A stretch of 64,000 bases of DNA from JBKQVT01 sp052139835 (GTDB taxonomy: Bacteria; Planctomycetota; Planctomycetia; Pirellulales; Thermoguttaceae): the NCBI GenBank assembly GCA_052139835.1, contig JBKQVT010000018.1, forward strand, positions 1 through 64,000, given 5' to 3'. Shown in pieces: positions 53,901 through 61,923 of the stretch. The translations under genes were made by a program, and so were the position numbers. Numbering within the stretch: position 1 is the first letter of the stretch; each line of letters begins with the position of its first letter. Below the pieces are notes generated by a model. The model saw only the letters and a program-made list of their open reading frames with translations. It did not search any database and was not told the origin of the DNA.

Positions 53901-56900
53901 CGCCCGATCTCGAGCCGCTGATCGACGCGATCCGCACCACGATCCAGCCCGCAACCTGGGAGGCGGTGGGCGGACCGGGTACGCTGGCGGCCCAATCCAC
54001 CGGCAATGCCCCGGCCCTCGTCTGCACACAGACGCGGGACGTCCACGAAGAGGTCGCCGGTTTGCTCATCGCCCTGCGCGAAGTCAAAGCCGCCGCAAGC
54101 GGCCCCGATGCGCGGCGCCCCGTCGACGTGCCCAAGCGCACTCCGGCGGAGGAGAAGATCGAGCGCGCCCTGAAGTCGCCGACGCAACTGGAGTTCCTCG
54201 ATACGCCGCTGACCGACGTGATCGATTGTCTCAAAGACATCCACAAGATCGAGATCCAAATCGACAAGAAGGCCATGGATGAGGCGGGCGTCGGCGACGA
54301 TTCCCCAGTCACCAAGAACGCCAAGGGGATTACCTTGAAGGCCGCTCTGCGGCTGATGCTCCCCGAGTTGGGCCTGACCTGCGTGATCCAGGACGGCGTG
54401 CTCCTGATTACCACCACCGAAGCGGCCGAGAGCATGCTCGCCACGCGGATTTATCCGCTGACCGACATCGTGGCGACGCATCGCGACGAGAAGGGAAAGG
54501 ACGTGGCCGATGTCGACGCCCTGATCGACGTGATCCACTCCACGGTCGCACCCACAACCTGGGACGAGGCGGGCGGGCCGGGTTCCGTGACGCACCTGAC
54601 CATCGGCGGCGCGCCGGTCCTCGTTGTTTCGCAGACCCAGGCGGTCCACGAACAGATCGCCGCCTTGCTGGACCGGCTGTACGAGGCCAAGCAACCGGCC
54701 GCCGGCAAGGACAAGGACAGCCCGCTCTACGTCTTCAAGCCCACGCCGGCCGAAGAGAAGATCCTGGCCGCCTTGGATGCCCCCGCGGAAGGGACGTTCA
54801 AGGAAACGCCGTTGCGCGACGTGATCAATTCGCTGGCAAAGCAGTACAAGATCGAGATCCAGCTTGACTGCTTGGCGGCGGAGGGTGCGGGCATCGGCGC
54901 GGACTCGCCAATGACGCAAGACCGCCAGGGGATTACCTTGCGAGCGGCTTTGAAGGCGATGCTGCCCCCCGTGGGCCTGACCTATTCGATCGAGAACGAC
55001 GTGCTGTTGATCACCACGAAGGAGGCAGCCGAGAACAAGCTCGCCACGCGGCTCTACCCCGTGACCGACCTGGCGGAACCGTGGCGCGACGCCAAGGGGA
55101 AGCTCTGGGGCGATTGCACCGCGTTGGTCGAGAAGATTAAGTCCACCATCCAGGAGCAGAGTTGGGACGACGTCGGCGGACCGGGCACCGCCGCGCAGTA
55201 CACCATGGGCAATGTCGAGGTCCTCGTCATTTCGCAGACCCAGGAAGTCCACGAGGAGATCGCCGCCCTGTTGGCGAAGTTGCACAAGGCGAAGCCCTCC
55301 GGGGGGCAGCCCTTGCCGCTGAAGGTGAAGCCGGCGAGCCCCGTGCCGGGCGGCAGTCCAGTCCCGGTAGTAGGTCGAGCGAAGCGAGCCCCATCCGTAT
55401 GGCTGGCCATCGGCCTGATGGGATTGGCCGCCGGCATGCGACGCCGCCGGAAGAAAATGGCCTTCCCTCCGTGCCCTCCGTGTCTCCGTGGTGGGCTTCT
55501 CGCCGTGTTCCTTGTGGCCCTGTTTGCCGGCAATGCCTCGGCGCAGACGGGCCAGCAGAAGAGCGAGCCGCTCTACCTGTCCGCGCCCACTGCCGCGGAG
55601 CAGAAGATCGAGGCCGCCCTGAACTCGCCGACGGAGTTGAAGTTCACCAATGCGCCCTTGACGGCCGTGGTCAATTCGCTGAAATCCCGCCATAAGATCG
55701 ACATCCGGTTTGATGAGAAGGCGTTTTCGGACGTCGGCGGCACCGCCGGCGAGGTGCGCGTTACCGCTGACCTCAGGGGCGTGGCTTTGCGGTCGGCCTT
55801 GAGGCTGACGCTGCCGAGTATTGGCTTGACCTATATCGTCGATGACGGAGCACTGGTTATTACAACGCCCGTGGCGGCGGAAAACCATCTGACGACGGTG
55901 ACTTACCCCGTCAGCGATCTTGTCGAGCGGGCTCGCGATGCCAATAGCAAGGTCCAGCCGGACGTGGAGGTGCTTAAGGACCTGGTTTGGGCGGAGATCA
56001 TGCCCACGACGTGGGAGGAAGTCGGCGGGCCGGGAACCATCAAGGAGCAATTGTCGGACAAGCGCACGGTCCTCGTAGTCGTGCAGACACAGGACGCCCA
56101 CGCGGAGATCGCCGCGCTGCTGGGGCGGCTCCGCGAGGTGAGGAAATCGGCGGCCGAGGGCAAGGACCGCCACGAGCCGCTCCCGTTGTTTGGCCCCAGT
56201 GCGGCCGAGGAGAAAATCATGGCCGCTTTGAACTTGCCCGCGGAAATGAACTTTTCGGGAATACCGCTCACCGACCTCGTTGCTCACCTGAAGGACCTCT
56301 ACAAAATCGAGATCCAGTTCGACAAGGCGGCGATGGATGGGGCACGCATCGTCCCTTCGGAACTTCGGTTGACGAAGGCCCTGAAGGGAACTTCCTTGCG
56401 GTCGGCCCTGCGGCAAGTGCTCCACGATTTCAACCTGACGTATTTGGTCGAGAACGACGTGCTGCTGATTACCACAACAGAGGCGGCAGAGAACAGCGTG
56501 GCGACGCGGATTTACCCCGTGACGGACATCTTGTCGGCAGATGGAGGCGAGGACGTCGAGTCGCTCATGGATCTGATCAGTGCTAGTGTTGCGCCCACGA
56601 CGTGGGATGGGAGCGGGCCTCCCCCGCTGTCGCGCATCTCGGTCGGCAAGGAAATGGTGCTCGTCTTCGCGCAAACTCAGGAGGTCCATGAGGAGGTCGC
56701 CGCCCTGCTGGACGGGCTCCGCGAGGCCAAGGCGGCGGCCAAGGGCCGCGACGCTACCGCGGCGGTGAATGTGCCCAAGCGCACCCCGGCGGAGCGGAGG
56801 ATCGAGGCGGCCCTGAACGAGGCCACCGAGTTCGACATCAAAGACACGCCCTTGACCGGCGTGGTCGATTACCTGAAAAAGCGCCACAAGATCGAGATCC

Positions 56901-59900
56901 AGTTGGACAGGAAGGCCATGGAGGACGCGAGCATCCGCCCCGGCGTGCTGGTCACCAGGAGCGTCAAGGGGATTTCCTTGCGGTCGGCCCTGCGGCCGCT
57001 GCTCGACGGGCTGGGCCTGACCTTCGTCATCGAAAACGAAGTGCTGTCGATCACCACGAAGGAGGCAGCCGAGAACAAGCTCACCACGCGAATCTACCCC
57101 GTGACCGACCTGACGGAGGCCTGGCGCGACGCCGACGGGAAGCTTTGGGGCGATTGCACTTCGTTGGCCACCAAGGTCAGCTCCAGAGCCCAGCCGCAGA
57201 CCCGGGAGGGGAGTAGCGGACCGGGCAGCATTATTAAATATGAAATGGGCAATACCGCGGTCCTTATTATTTCCCAGACGCAGGAAGTCCACGAGGAGAT
57301 TGCTGCCCTGTTGGCGAAGTTGCACAAAGCGATACCGTCCGGCCAGCAGCCGTTGCCGCTGAAACACAAGCCGTCGCAGCCGCCCTCGTCACCGGGCGGA
57401 GGAATGTTCTGGAGCGGCGCCCTGGGCGGCGGTCGAGTCCCGGAGGGACGGCAGTCAATAGCCAGGGGCGTGAGCCCCTGGGACAAGGGTCAAACCACCG
57501 TCATAAGCCCCGATAGGGGCGACACCAATGGGGAGCTCAGCGATACTGTCGCCCCTCGCGGGGCTCACGCGCGCTCGGCGATCCGGTTCCAGGGGCTTAC
57601 GCCCCTGGCTATTGACTATCGCCGCTCCGCGGCTAGACACTGCCCATGGGTTTTTCTGCTGGCCATCGGCCTCGTGGGATTGGCCGCCGGCATGCGACGC
57701 CGCCGGAAGAAAATGGCCTTCCCTCCGTGCCCTCCGTGTCTCCGTGGTGCGTTTTTCGCCGTGTTTCTTATGGCCCTGTTTGCCGGCAATGCCTCGGCGC
57801 AGACGGGCGCGGACAATGAAAACGCCCGCGACGCCGGGCCGCCGGTCGTCGTCCCCGACGACGCCATCATCCGGCCCTACGATCCCCAGCCCGACGGCGG
57901 CCTCTACGGCGATCGGCTGCTGGTGCCCTACGCGCGTTACGTCGAGCTGTGGAACCGGGCGCATCCGGACAAGAAGTTGACAGCCCTGCCCGCCCCGATG
58001 CCCTACGCCTTGGCCGGCGCGTCGTATCACACGACCCTCGAGGGCGACGACTTCCTGCTGCTTTCCGGCCGGCTGAACATCGACGTGTATGCCGACGGTT
58101 TCGTGCAGATTCCCCTGGGTCTGCGCGGCGGGGTGTTGGCCCGCGCGGATCTCGACGGCAAAGCGGCGCGGCTGCGGCTGGCCGGCTTCCAGACCCGCGC
58201 CGAGGAAAGGGACGAGGCCGAGGACGACACCGAGGATAATACCCCGGTGGTGAAAGGAAAGTTTTCGCCGCCGGACGAAAATCCCTTTGCCCCGCGGCGG
58301 ACGCGCAACCGGTCGGCCGCGACCCGGCTGCCCAGCGACGCCCTGGTGGTGCTCTATGCCGAGGGGAAGGGCCGGCACGTGCTGGATGTCGAGGTCCGCG
58401 TGCGACTCACCAGGCAAGGCGGCTGGCGGGTGGCCGAGGCCATGCTGCCCGCCGCCCCGGCCAGCACCCTGGCCGTCAAGGTGCCTGGCGGAGAAACGGA
58501 AGTCCGCCTCAGCCAGGTCCCCGATCGCCGCAGCTATGACACCGACAAGGATGGCCAGACGATCCAGACCGTGCTGGGCGCCGCCGGCGAGCTGGCCCTG
58601 CAATGGCGGCCCAAGGTGGCCGAAGGCCAGGTCGATCGCGGCCTGACCGGGCAATCGGCCGCCGTGGTCGACGTGCAGGAGGACGGCCTGCGGGCGGTGT
58701 GGGACGTGGCCTTGGAGTTTCGCCGCAACACGCGCGAGCAGTTCCAGTTCAGCGTGCCCAAGGATTACCTCGTCGAGAAGGTAGCGGGGAGCAACGTTCG
58801 CGGCTGGGAAATCCGCAAGGGCGGCCCGGCCGGCAAGGAGCAGACGGTCGAGGTCACGCTGCTGAAGGCGGCCAAGGACCACGAACAGATCGCCTTGCAC
58901 CTCTGGCGGGGCGGCGCCGTGGGACAGGGCGGATTGACCGAGTTCGACGTGCCCCTGGTTCAGCCCAGCGGGGCCGCCCAGGCCGCCGGGCAAGTGACCA
59001 TCCGCCGCAGCCCGCTCTTGGACGTGCGGACGGTCCAGCACGCGGGCGTCACGCGGATCGACCTGGCCGACGCGGCCGGCGGCCGGCCCGCCGACGGCGA
59101 GTCGTCAGGGCATGATGCCGGCGATGAGAGTCCTCTGGGCATCCACCCCTACCAGGCGTATCGCTTCGCCACGATGCCCTTCACGCTGCGGCTGCGGGCC
59201 GAGCCGATGGCCGCCCGGACCACGGCCGAGGTGCAAACGCTGCTGAAATTCACGGAGTACCGGCCCACGCTGGAGTGCCGCGCGGTGGTGCACGTGCAGG
59301 ACCGGCCCATCTATCGCGTCGAAATGCTGCTGCCGGAGGATCTGAAGATCCGGCAGGTCTCTGCGCCGGGCGAGTTTCAATGGGCCCGGACCGAGCGCGA
59401 CAAGCGTCGGCTGCTGACCGTCTACTTCACCGCCGGCCAGTCGGGCGACGTGCCGGTGGTGGTGCAAGGCACGCTGGGCGGCGCGGGCAAGATCGAGTCG
59501 CTGCCGCTGCCCGGCATCGAAGTCTGCGGCGTGGACGACCAGGCGGGCGACATCGCCGTGCAGGCCGATCCCGCCTTCGACGTCGAGGACAAACCCTTGC
59601 AGGGCTGCCAGGAAACGGAGCTCGATCAGGTGGCCGCCTGGCTCAATCCGCAGCAGCGGCAATTGACCAGGCTGGCCCTGCACTATCGCCGTCCGGGCTA
59701 TAGCGGCACGCTGCGGCTGGCGGCCCGCAAACCCGACGTGACCTGCGACACGATGAGCAAGGTCTGCGTCACCGACCGCGTGGTCGAGGAGAGCATCGTG
59801 CTGACGTTCACGGTGCAGCGCGCCGGGGTGCGCGAGTTGCGGTTCCAGATTCCCGCGACGATGGCTGACGCCCGGATCAGCGTCCCCATGCTGCGGCGGA

Positions 59901-61753
59901 AGACCGTCGCGCCGCAGAGCGACGAGCCCGGCGCGCCGCTGGAGGTCCGCGTCGAGCTGCAAGAGGAACGGATGGACCAGATCCGCGTGCGGGTCGAGAA
60001 CGACCGGCTCTTGGAGCCGGAGAACTACTACGACGTGCCCATCCCGGTGGTCGAGACGGGCCGCACGAACCGCCAGTACGCGGCCCTGCAGAAGGCCGGC
60101 CGCGACGAACTGCAGGTCACCATGTCTCCCGGGCTGGAAAGGATCAGCCCGCAGCAGCAGCAGTGGCACGAGGTGGAGGCCGTTCTCGGCCGCGGCATCA
60201 CGGAGGCCTACGCGGTCAACGGCGAGGCCCCCAAGCTGAAATTCCACGCCGTCCCGCACAAGGACGTCGAGGTGCCGGGGGCCCGCATCGGCCTGGCCTA
60301 CACCACGCTGGTCCTCGATGCCAACGGGGCGTATCGGGCGGCGACCGCCTTCCTCATGGACAACGCCACCGAGCAGTTTCTCCAGGTGGACTTGCCCGCG
60401 GGCGCCGCGCTGTGGTCCGCCGTGGTGGCCGGTGAGCCGGTCAAGCCGGTCGAAGACCCCGCCGCCACGGTGGGGCGGGTGGCGATCCCGCTGGTGAAGA
60501 CCGCCGCCGGCGAGCGCGACTACGCCGTCGTGCTGATCTACGGTGGAAAGATGCCGCCGCTGGGGCGGCTCAGCTCCGTCGCCTTCCCGCTGCTGCACAC
60601 CGCCAATATCAACGTCGAGCGGAGCGTCGTGCAATTGCGATTGCCCGAGACCCATTGCTGGTTCAACTTTGGCGGCACGGCCGAGCGCGCCGAGGCCGAC
60701 GAGGTGGCGGCCCGCGTGCTTTCCTACCAGGCCAAGGAGATCGAGCGGCTCACCGGGATATTGCTGCAGTCGGACCCGTTCGCCCAGGCCCGCGCCCAGA
60801 AGGCCCTGGACGCGGCGTTGCAGCAAGTCGTGCGGGGGTCGAACAACAGGGCCGCTGTCAACGGCCCGCATAGTCTCCTGGAGACGGAGTTGCAAAAGAC
60901 CGCCGACGTGGTCGCCAGGGCGCGAAAGGCCCTGGGCCAGGAAGAGACGCAATGGCGACAACACGGCGAGGGAGAAGTCGATCTCCCCGTGATTGAGTCG
61001 CTCAAAAGCGGCAAATCCAATCGCGCCCACGACGTGGTGAAAGGCCTGGGCGAAAACTGGACGGAAAACGCGCAACCCGCTGCCCAGCAGCCGCCAACGC
61101 AAGGGCAATTCAATCCCAAGTGGTTCAAGGGGAAGGGATTCAGCACGCCCGGTGGAGGACGCCAGGGCGGCATGAATGGCCAGGGCGGCTTCAACGGCGG
61201 CCAGGGCGGCGTTAACGGCATGCGCGGCTTCGGCGGCGGCCAGGGCATGGGCGGCATGGGCGGGGGCGCGGGATTCTTCAACATCGAGCCGGAAGACAAC
61301 CCCTTCGCCACCGACAGCCCCGCGCCGGCCAGCGCCGGCGGGGCGTCGCCGCAGCAGCCATCGGCGCAACTGGCCGGGCTGGCCAGCCTCGATTTCCAAC
61401 TCCCCCAGCACGGCCAGCTCTATTACTTCCTCACCCCGCGGGGGGACATTACCATCACGGCCCAGGCCGCCTCCAGCGACCTCCTGGTGAAATTGGGCTG
61501 CCTGCTCCTCGCGGTGATCGCGATCGTCGTGATCTCGGCCGGCCTCCGCGCCGCCTTCCGCGGAAACCTCGCCTGGCTCGTCGGGCCCCGCGCCAACACC
61601 CTCATGGCTTGCCTCGGCACCCTGGCGATCGTGACCGGCATCCTGCCCATTGCCGGGGGCGTGCTGTTGGTGGTCGGGCTGGCCCTGCCGATCCGCCGCA
61701 CGATGCGCCGCCGCGCGGCGTCAACCACCCCGGCGCCGGCAACCGCAAAATGA
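47954..61753 (+). CDS. Giant 4599-residue envelope protein with nine STN-like units
   Basis: One uninterrupted frame starts at ATG 47954 behind AAAGGAGG. Residues 1-33 form a signal peptide (ALFVLAICLGAAGTSPAQ). Residues 34-1000 form a beta-rich exported body paralogous to the upstream protein. From 1019 there are nine units of about 195 residues, each with a STN/secretin-like core (DTPLxDVIDYLK, then LRSALRLMLHELGLTYVIQ, then VLLITTxEAAE) and a tail (TWDxVGGPGS, then SQTQEVHEE). A Gly/Met-rich stretch is at 1425-1460. Membrane helices occur near 1750-1830. Signal-peptide-like segments recur near 1830, 2512 and 3265. Helix plus RRRR clusters are near 2485 and 3240. A further exported body (about 3290-4400) and C-terminal helices end the protein. 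It looks like several secreted proteins fused in frame. A frameshift-free assembly is assumed. Confidence 0.82.
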   Translation: MRNALFIGCGKSHPAALFVLAICLGAAGTSPAQETNPPEKVREIFVPFKDLNILLENQPRRVLLSRQQYDELLKKARIAPARHVPQAAVLMAADYSGRSDGQRVRITGTLAIDVLEKGLQAVPLDLGGVGLLSAKLDDRDAPIGRAPDGALRLLVEGIGRHALVLEMVAPLETTAARQLLFLRLPRAAAGRLTLVVPGDVEIRSGLDVAGRTLDRAAGVTRFELLPAAGDATLVMSLNSHLQRREQAVIARSVLVDEVTAACEKLYATVSLAILYRAVDHFRFVVPEGFEITEINSPLLSRWDVKVENGRKIANVRLREPTTETVALSIAAVRVPPRLGDWQFPQWEPLDVEGHVAVLGVSAEQPLKAEALQAGGLIPIDTAVLTLALPAGADAEDAGAPLRAVAAYYAPQGAFSLSGRFVKPPAELAVTANVLLIVEDGGLHAHGGWAIFPNVEKRFSFDFALPAGWQIAAVTQRDYKPLAYECYGVAGQARRVRVRFPQGIPAGQEFRAYFHAVQTPPGWLGDWKTRELKFPVFSVLGATHDDGALVVAARDDLTVRPEKIERLVPLDETEMRKYDLEGIVPSLAYRYESPPYAAALVVQRTAPRLTARTVSCFRVTPEGLLAHDELAYHVAEARVRRVALELPRDTPEALKIFGLGGTRLKESLCEPAKPGDTVRRWNVLLEEATSGEVRLAVEFKQPLPWKEGKVGDYPLPVVQAAGVAYQSGLVSVEGSAELDVQVHADARRIDVGELTKEAEYRPERHLRGVFSLVGAKKPVTIDVDRRRGFPLYAAVAQRAHLLTLLAADGASQTEARFTLRTKALYLEVKLPQDAELWSAQLLGPNGTADGAVPLKPQRQGDSLLVGLPARAAAAPCHLQLIYASPPAAPAAMRSTRRLPALGLLLRADRGAKAVEVPLADLVWTVRLPSGYEATWAGGTLVADNMPRPLPAAVGVAAALGLLGGGVHPFYGAGESGAAGIARGVNKAAASAGRGAAQQPAPNPQEQAAGQEALFATDLQKRTPGELKLLDALRSPTQLEFVDTPLTMVVDLLKDRHHIDIQLDKKAMEDAGIGTDTPVTEVVKGVSLRSALRLMLHKLGLTYLIQNEVLLITTPEAAESRLATRVYPVADIVGAGRDEDDNAMTDWDSLTEIIESTVGPTTWDSVGGPGSIAHQAMGNAKVLVLSQTQPVHEEVVGLLQGLRKVKAAAAEGRDATAVVGVSETTPAEQNILRALSSPTEIQCKDTPLVDLIDHLKKYHKIEIQLDTKAMEDAGIAADTPVTKSLKGMNLEAALRLLLHELNMTYVVENDVLLLTTNEAAESKLATRIYPVGDILDRYRDENGNVYADFDSLIDGIRSTVAPQTWDEVGGPGSIAKITMGTADALVISQTQEVHDEIVDLLGRLREAKRQSDLQTGGRKELPLRRAPGFVGGFGGMGGMGGFGGGMGGNAGGGMGANNAPVPGQQPVTPNVPQTQPGAQPQAGNLPAVISVVPVPDKTAGPHHGHKAPKKQKHIVQEEESDKLAKPVAPGEPEKKAEKGAEKPFAATNYKAVGGTNFESLTAARKERFGTKDMKVRAAAAKRIDAALHSPTQLEFVDCPLSDVIDYLKDYHQIEIRFDKKALDEAGISLSAPVTKSLKGVSLNSALRLVLHDLGLTHVVADDALLITTPAEAERKGETRVYEVADLVVPAWGKGVQSRTGLEGASSLKIELQEPAAPAGQTLTFHSLGAEPELVLTLADRARFDALAWGLALAVGLIGLAKTNCPLRKKVAFIFAVALIATLLPLACDGLEIARASNMVFYAASLLVPYYLLVGLVKWLVRGMCPGCCCRATSSAAAVAAVLLALVAGHASAQTGQPKGEPLFLPAPTAAEEKIETALKSPTQIEFVDMPLGDVVDYLKDFHQIDIRLDKKAMDAAGIAADVTVTKNLNKIPLRSALRLMLHELGLAYVIQDGALVITSKGAAEKTLLTRTYPVADLVAAAGGGPPDLEPLIDAIRTTIQPATWEAVGGPGTLAAQSTGNAPALVCTQTRDVHEEVAGLLIALREVKAAASGPDARRPVDVPKRTPAEEKIERALKSPTQLEFLDTPLTDVIDCLKDIHKIEIQIDKKAMDEAGVGDDSPVTKNAKGITLKAALRLMLPELGLTCVIQDGVLLITTTEAAESMLATRIYPLTDIVATHRDEKGKDVADVDALIDVIHSTVAPTTWDEAGGPGSVTHLTIGGAPVLVVSQTQAVHEQIAALLDRLYEAKQPAAGKDKDSPLYVFKPTPAEEKILAALDAPAEGTFKETPLRDVINSLAKQYKIEIQLDCLAAEGAGIGADSPMTQDRQGITLRAALKAMLPPVGLTYSIENDVLLITTKEAAENKLATRLYPVTDLAEPWRDAKGKLWGDCTALVEKIKSTIQEQSWDDVGGPGTAAQYTMGNVEVLVISQTQEVHEEIAALLAKLHKAKPSGGQPLPLKVKPASPVPGGSPVPVVGRAKRAPSVWLAIGLMGLAAGMRRRRKKMAFPPCPPCLRGGLLAVFLVALFAGNASAQTGQQKSEPLYLSAPTAAEQKIEAALNSPTELKFTNAPLTAVVNSLKSRHKIDIRFDEKAFSDVGGTAGEVRVTADLRGVALRSALRLTLPSIGLTYIVDDGALVITTPVAAENHLTTVTYPVSDLVERARDANSKVQPDVEVLKDLVWAEIMPTTWEEVGGPGTIKEQLSDKRTVLVVVQTQDAHAEIAALLGRLREVRKSAAEGKDRHEPLPLFGPSAAEEKIMAALNLPAEMNFSGIPLTDLVAHLKDLYKIEIQFDKAAMDGARIVPSELRLTKALKGTSLRSALRQVLHDFNLTYLVENDVLLITTTEAAENSVATRIYPVTDILSADGGEDVESLMDLISASVAPTTWDGSGPPPLSRISVGKEMVLVFAQTQEVHEEVAALLDGLREAKAAAKGRDATAAVNVPKRTPAERRIEAALNEATEFDIKDTPLTGVVDYLKKRHKIEIQLDRKAMEDASIRPGVLVTRSVKGISLRSALRPLLDGLGLTFVIENEVLSITTKEAAENKLTTRIYPVTDLTEAWRDADGKLWGDCTSLATKVSSRAQPQTREGSSGPGSIIKYEMGNTAVLIISQTQEVHEEIAALLAKLHKAIPSGQQPLPLKHKPSQPPSSPGGGMFWSGALGGGRVPEGRQSIARGVSPWDKGQTTVISPDRGDTNGELSDTVAPRGAHARSAIRFQGLTPLAIDYRRSAARHCPWVFLLAIGLVGLAAGMRRRRKKMAFPPCPPCLRGAFFAVFLMALFAGNASAQTGADNENARDAGPPVVVPDDAIIRPYDPQPDGGLYGDRLLVPYARYVELWNRAHPDKKLTALPAPMPYALAGASYHTTLEGDDFLLLSGRLNIDVYADGFVQIPLGLRGGVLARADLDGKAARLRLAGFQTRAEERDEAEDDTEDNTPVVKGKFSPPDENPFAPRRTRNRSAATRLPSDALVVLYAEGKGRHVLDVEVRVRLTRQGGWRVAEAMLPAAPASTLAVKVPGGETEVRLSQVPDRRSYDTDKDGQTIQTVLGAAGELALQWRPKVAEGQVDRGLTGQSAAVVDVQEDGLRAVWDVALEFRRNTREQFQFSVPKDYLVEKVAGSNVRGWEIRKGGPAGKEQTVEVTLLKAAKDHEQIALHLWRGGAVGQGGLTEFDVPLVQPSGAAQAAGQVTIRRSPLLDVRTVQHAGVTRIDLADAAGGRPADGESSGHDAGDESPLGIHPYQAYRFATMPFTLRLRAEPMAARTTAEVQTLLKFTEYRPTLECRAVVHVQDRPIYRVEMLLPEDLKIRQVSAPGEFQWARTERDKRRLLTVYFTAGQSGDVPVVVQGTLGGAGKIESLPLPGIEVCGVDDQAGDIAVQADPAFDVEDKPLQGCQETELDQVAAWLNPQQRQLTRLALHYRRPGYSGTLRLAARKPDVTCDTMSKVCVTDRVVEESIVLTFTVQRAGVRELRFQIPATMADARISVPMLRRKTVAPQSDEPGAPLEVRVELQEERMDQIRVRVENDRLLEPENYYDVPIPVVETGRTNRQYAALQKAGRDELQVTMSPGLERISPQQQQWHEVEAVLGRGITEAYAVNGEAPKLKFHAVPHKDVEVPGARIGLAYTTLVLDANGAYRAATAFLMDNATEQFLQVDLPAGAALWSAVVAGEPVKPVEDPAATVGRVAIPLVKTAAGERDYAVVLIYGGKMPPLGRLSSVAFPLLHTANINVERSVVQLRLPETHCWFNFGGTAERAEADEVAARVLSYQAKEIERLTGILLQSDPFAQARAQKALDAALQQVVRGSNNRAAVNGPHSLLETELQKTADVVARARKALGQEETQWRQHGEGEVDLPVIESLKSGKSNRAHDVVKGLGENWTENAQPAAQQPPTQGQFNPKWFKGKGFSTPGGGRQGGMNGQGGFNGGQGGVNGMRGFGGGQGMGGMGGGAGFFNIEPEDNPFATDSPAPASAGGASPQQPSAQLAGLASLDFQLPQHGQLYYFLTPRGDITITAQAASSDLLVKLGCLLLAVIAIVVISAGLRAAFRGNLAWLVGPRANTLMACLGTLAIVTGILPIAGGVLLVVGLALPIRRTMRRRAASTTPAPATAK
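55370..55393 (+). repeat. GTAGG...GAGCCCCA repeat fragment read in frame
   Basis: GTAGGTCGAGCGAAGCGAGC followed by CCCA matches the left part of the spacer elements at 61786 and 63053. It encodes VGRAKRAPS just before the helix and RRRR cluster. Confidence 0.7.
55403..55550 (+). repeat. 148-base junction segment, duplicated at 57659-57806
   Basis: Both copies encode LAIGLxGLAAGMRRRRKK, MAFPPCPPCLRG and ALFAGNASAQTG. By my count about 7 of 148 bases differ, much less than the surrounding units differ from each other. Each holds a helix, an Arg cluster, a possible internal start (GGAAGAAAATG) and a signal-peptide-like segment. The central CCCTCCGTGTCTCCGTGG word also occurs, in complement, at 63017. 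Confidence 0.8.
57436..57634 (+). repeat. Palindromic interspersed repeat, family A (copy 2), inside coding sequence
   Basis: This is about 199 bases with the same layout as the 3088-3285 copy: AGTCCCGGAGGGACGGCAGT, CCAGGGGCGTGAGCCCCTGG, AGCCCCGATAGGGGCGACA and CCAGGGGCTTACGCCCCTGG. It is read through in frame as about 66 residues (RVPEGRQSIARGVSPWDKGQ and on) of the giant protein. Confidence 0.8.
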
Positions 61754-61782
61754 CCTACTCCGCTTATGCCTCCGAGGAGTAA
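61750..61782 (+). other. Ten-codon fragment resembling the radical SAM gene start
   Basis: ATG at 61750 overlaps the giant gene stop (ATGA) and encodes MTYSAYASEE before TAA. The radical SAM gene at 61924 begins MNHTAYTSED. About 24 of 30 bases match. A 115-base palindromic element lies between them. Confidence 0.65.
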
Positions 61783-61785
61783 AAT

Positions 61786-61900
61786 GTAGGGTGGGTCGAG
61801 CGCAGCGAGCCCCACCAGAACCGGCGAAAAATTTATGGTGGGGCTCGGGACCCGGGCACCACGCGAAGCGTGGTCGCGCATGGCCCTCGACCCACCCTAC
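61786..61900. mobile_element. MITE-like element with 15-base terminal inverted repeats
   Basis: The ends GTAGGGTGGGTCGAG and CTCGACCCACCCTAC are perfect inverted repeats. AAT lies directly outside each end, a possible three-base target duplication. No ORF is inside. Inner segments (GCAGCGAGCCCCACCAGAA, GGTGGGGCTCGGG) match the spacer at 63053-63144 and the fragment at 55370. Confidence 0.65.
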
Positions 61901-61923
61901 AATTGCTTCCGCAACAAAGACTA

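Larger units (their letters stand above)
51008..57360 (+). repeat. Nine tandem STN-like coding units
   Basis: Unit starts are near 51008, 51611, 52670 (shortened), 53543, 54134, 54737, 55583, 56192 and 56777. Each is about 585 bases except the third. Units cluster as 2, 1 truncated, 3 and 3, with spacer or signal-peptide-like segments between the blocks. Conserved words include KIEIQLDKKAMxxAGI and ATRIYPVxDIV. Confidence 0.8.

Noticed and set aside
51413..57367. Two long minus-strand frames (786 and 1185 residues) inside the giant gene
   Set aside because: They mirror the repeated STN-like units in complement; their repetitive translation is a by-product of the plus-strand repeats.
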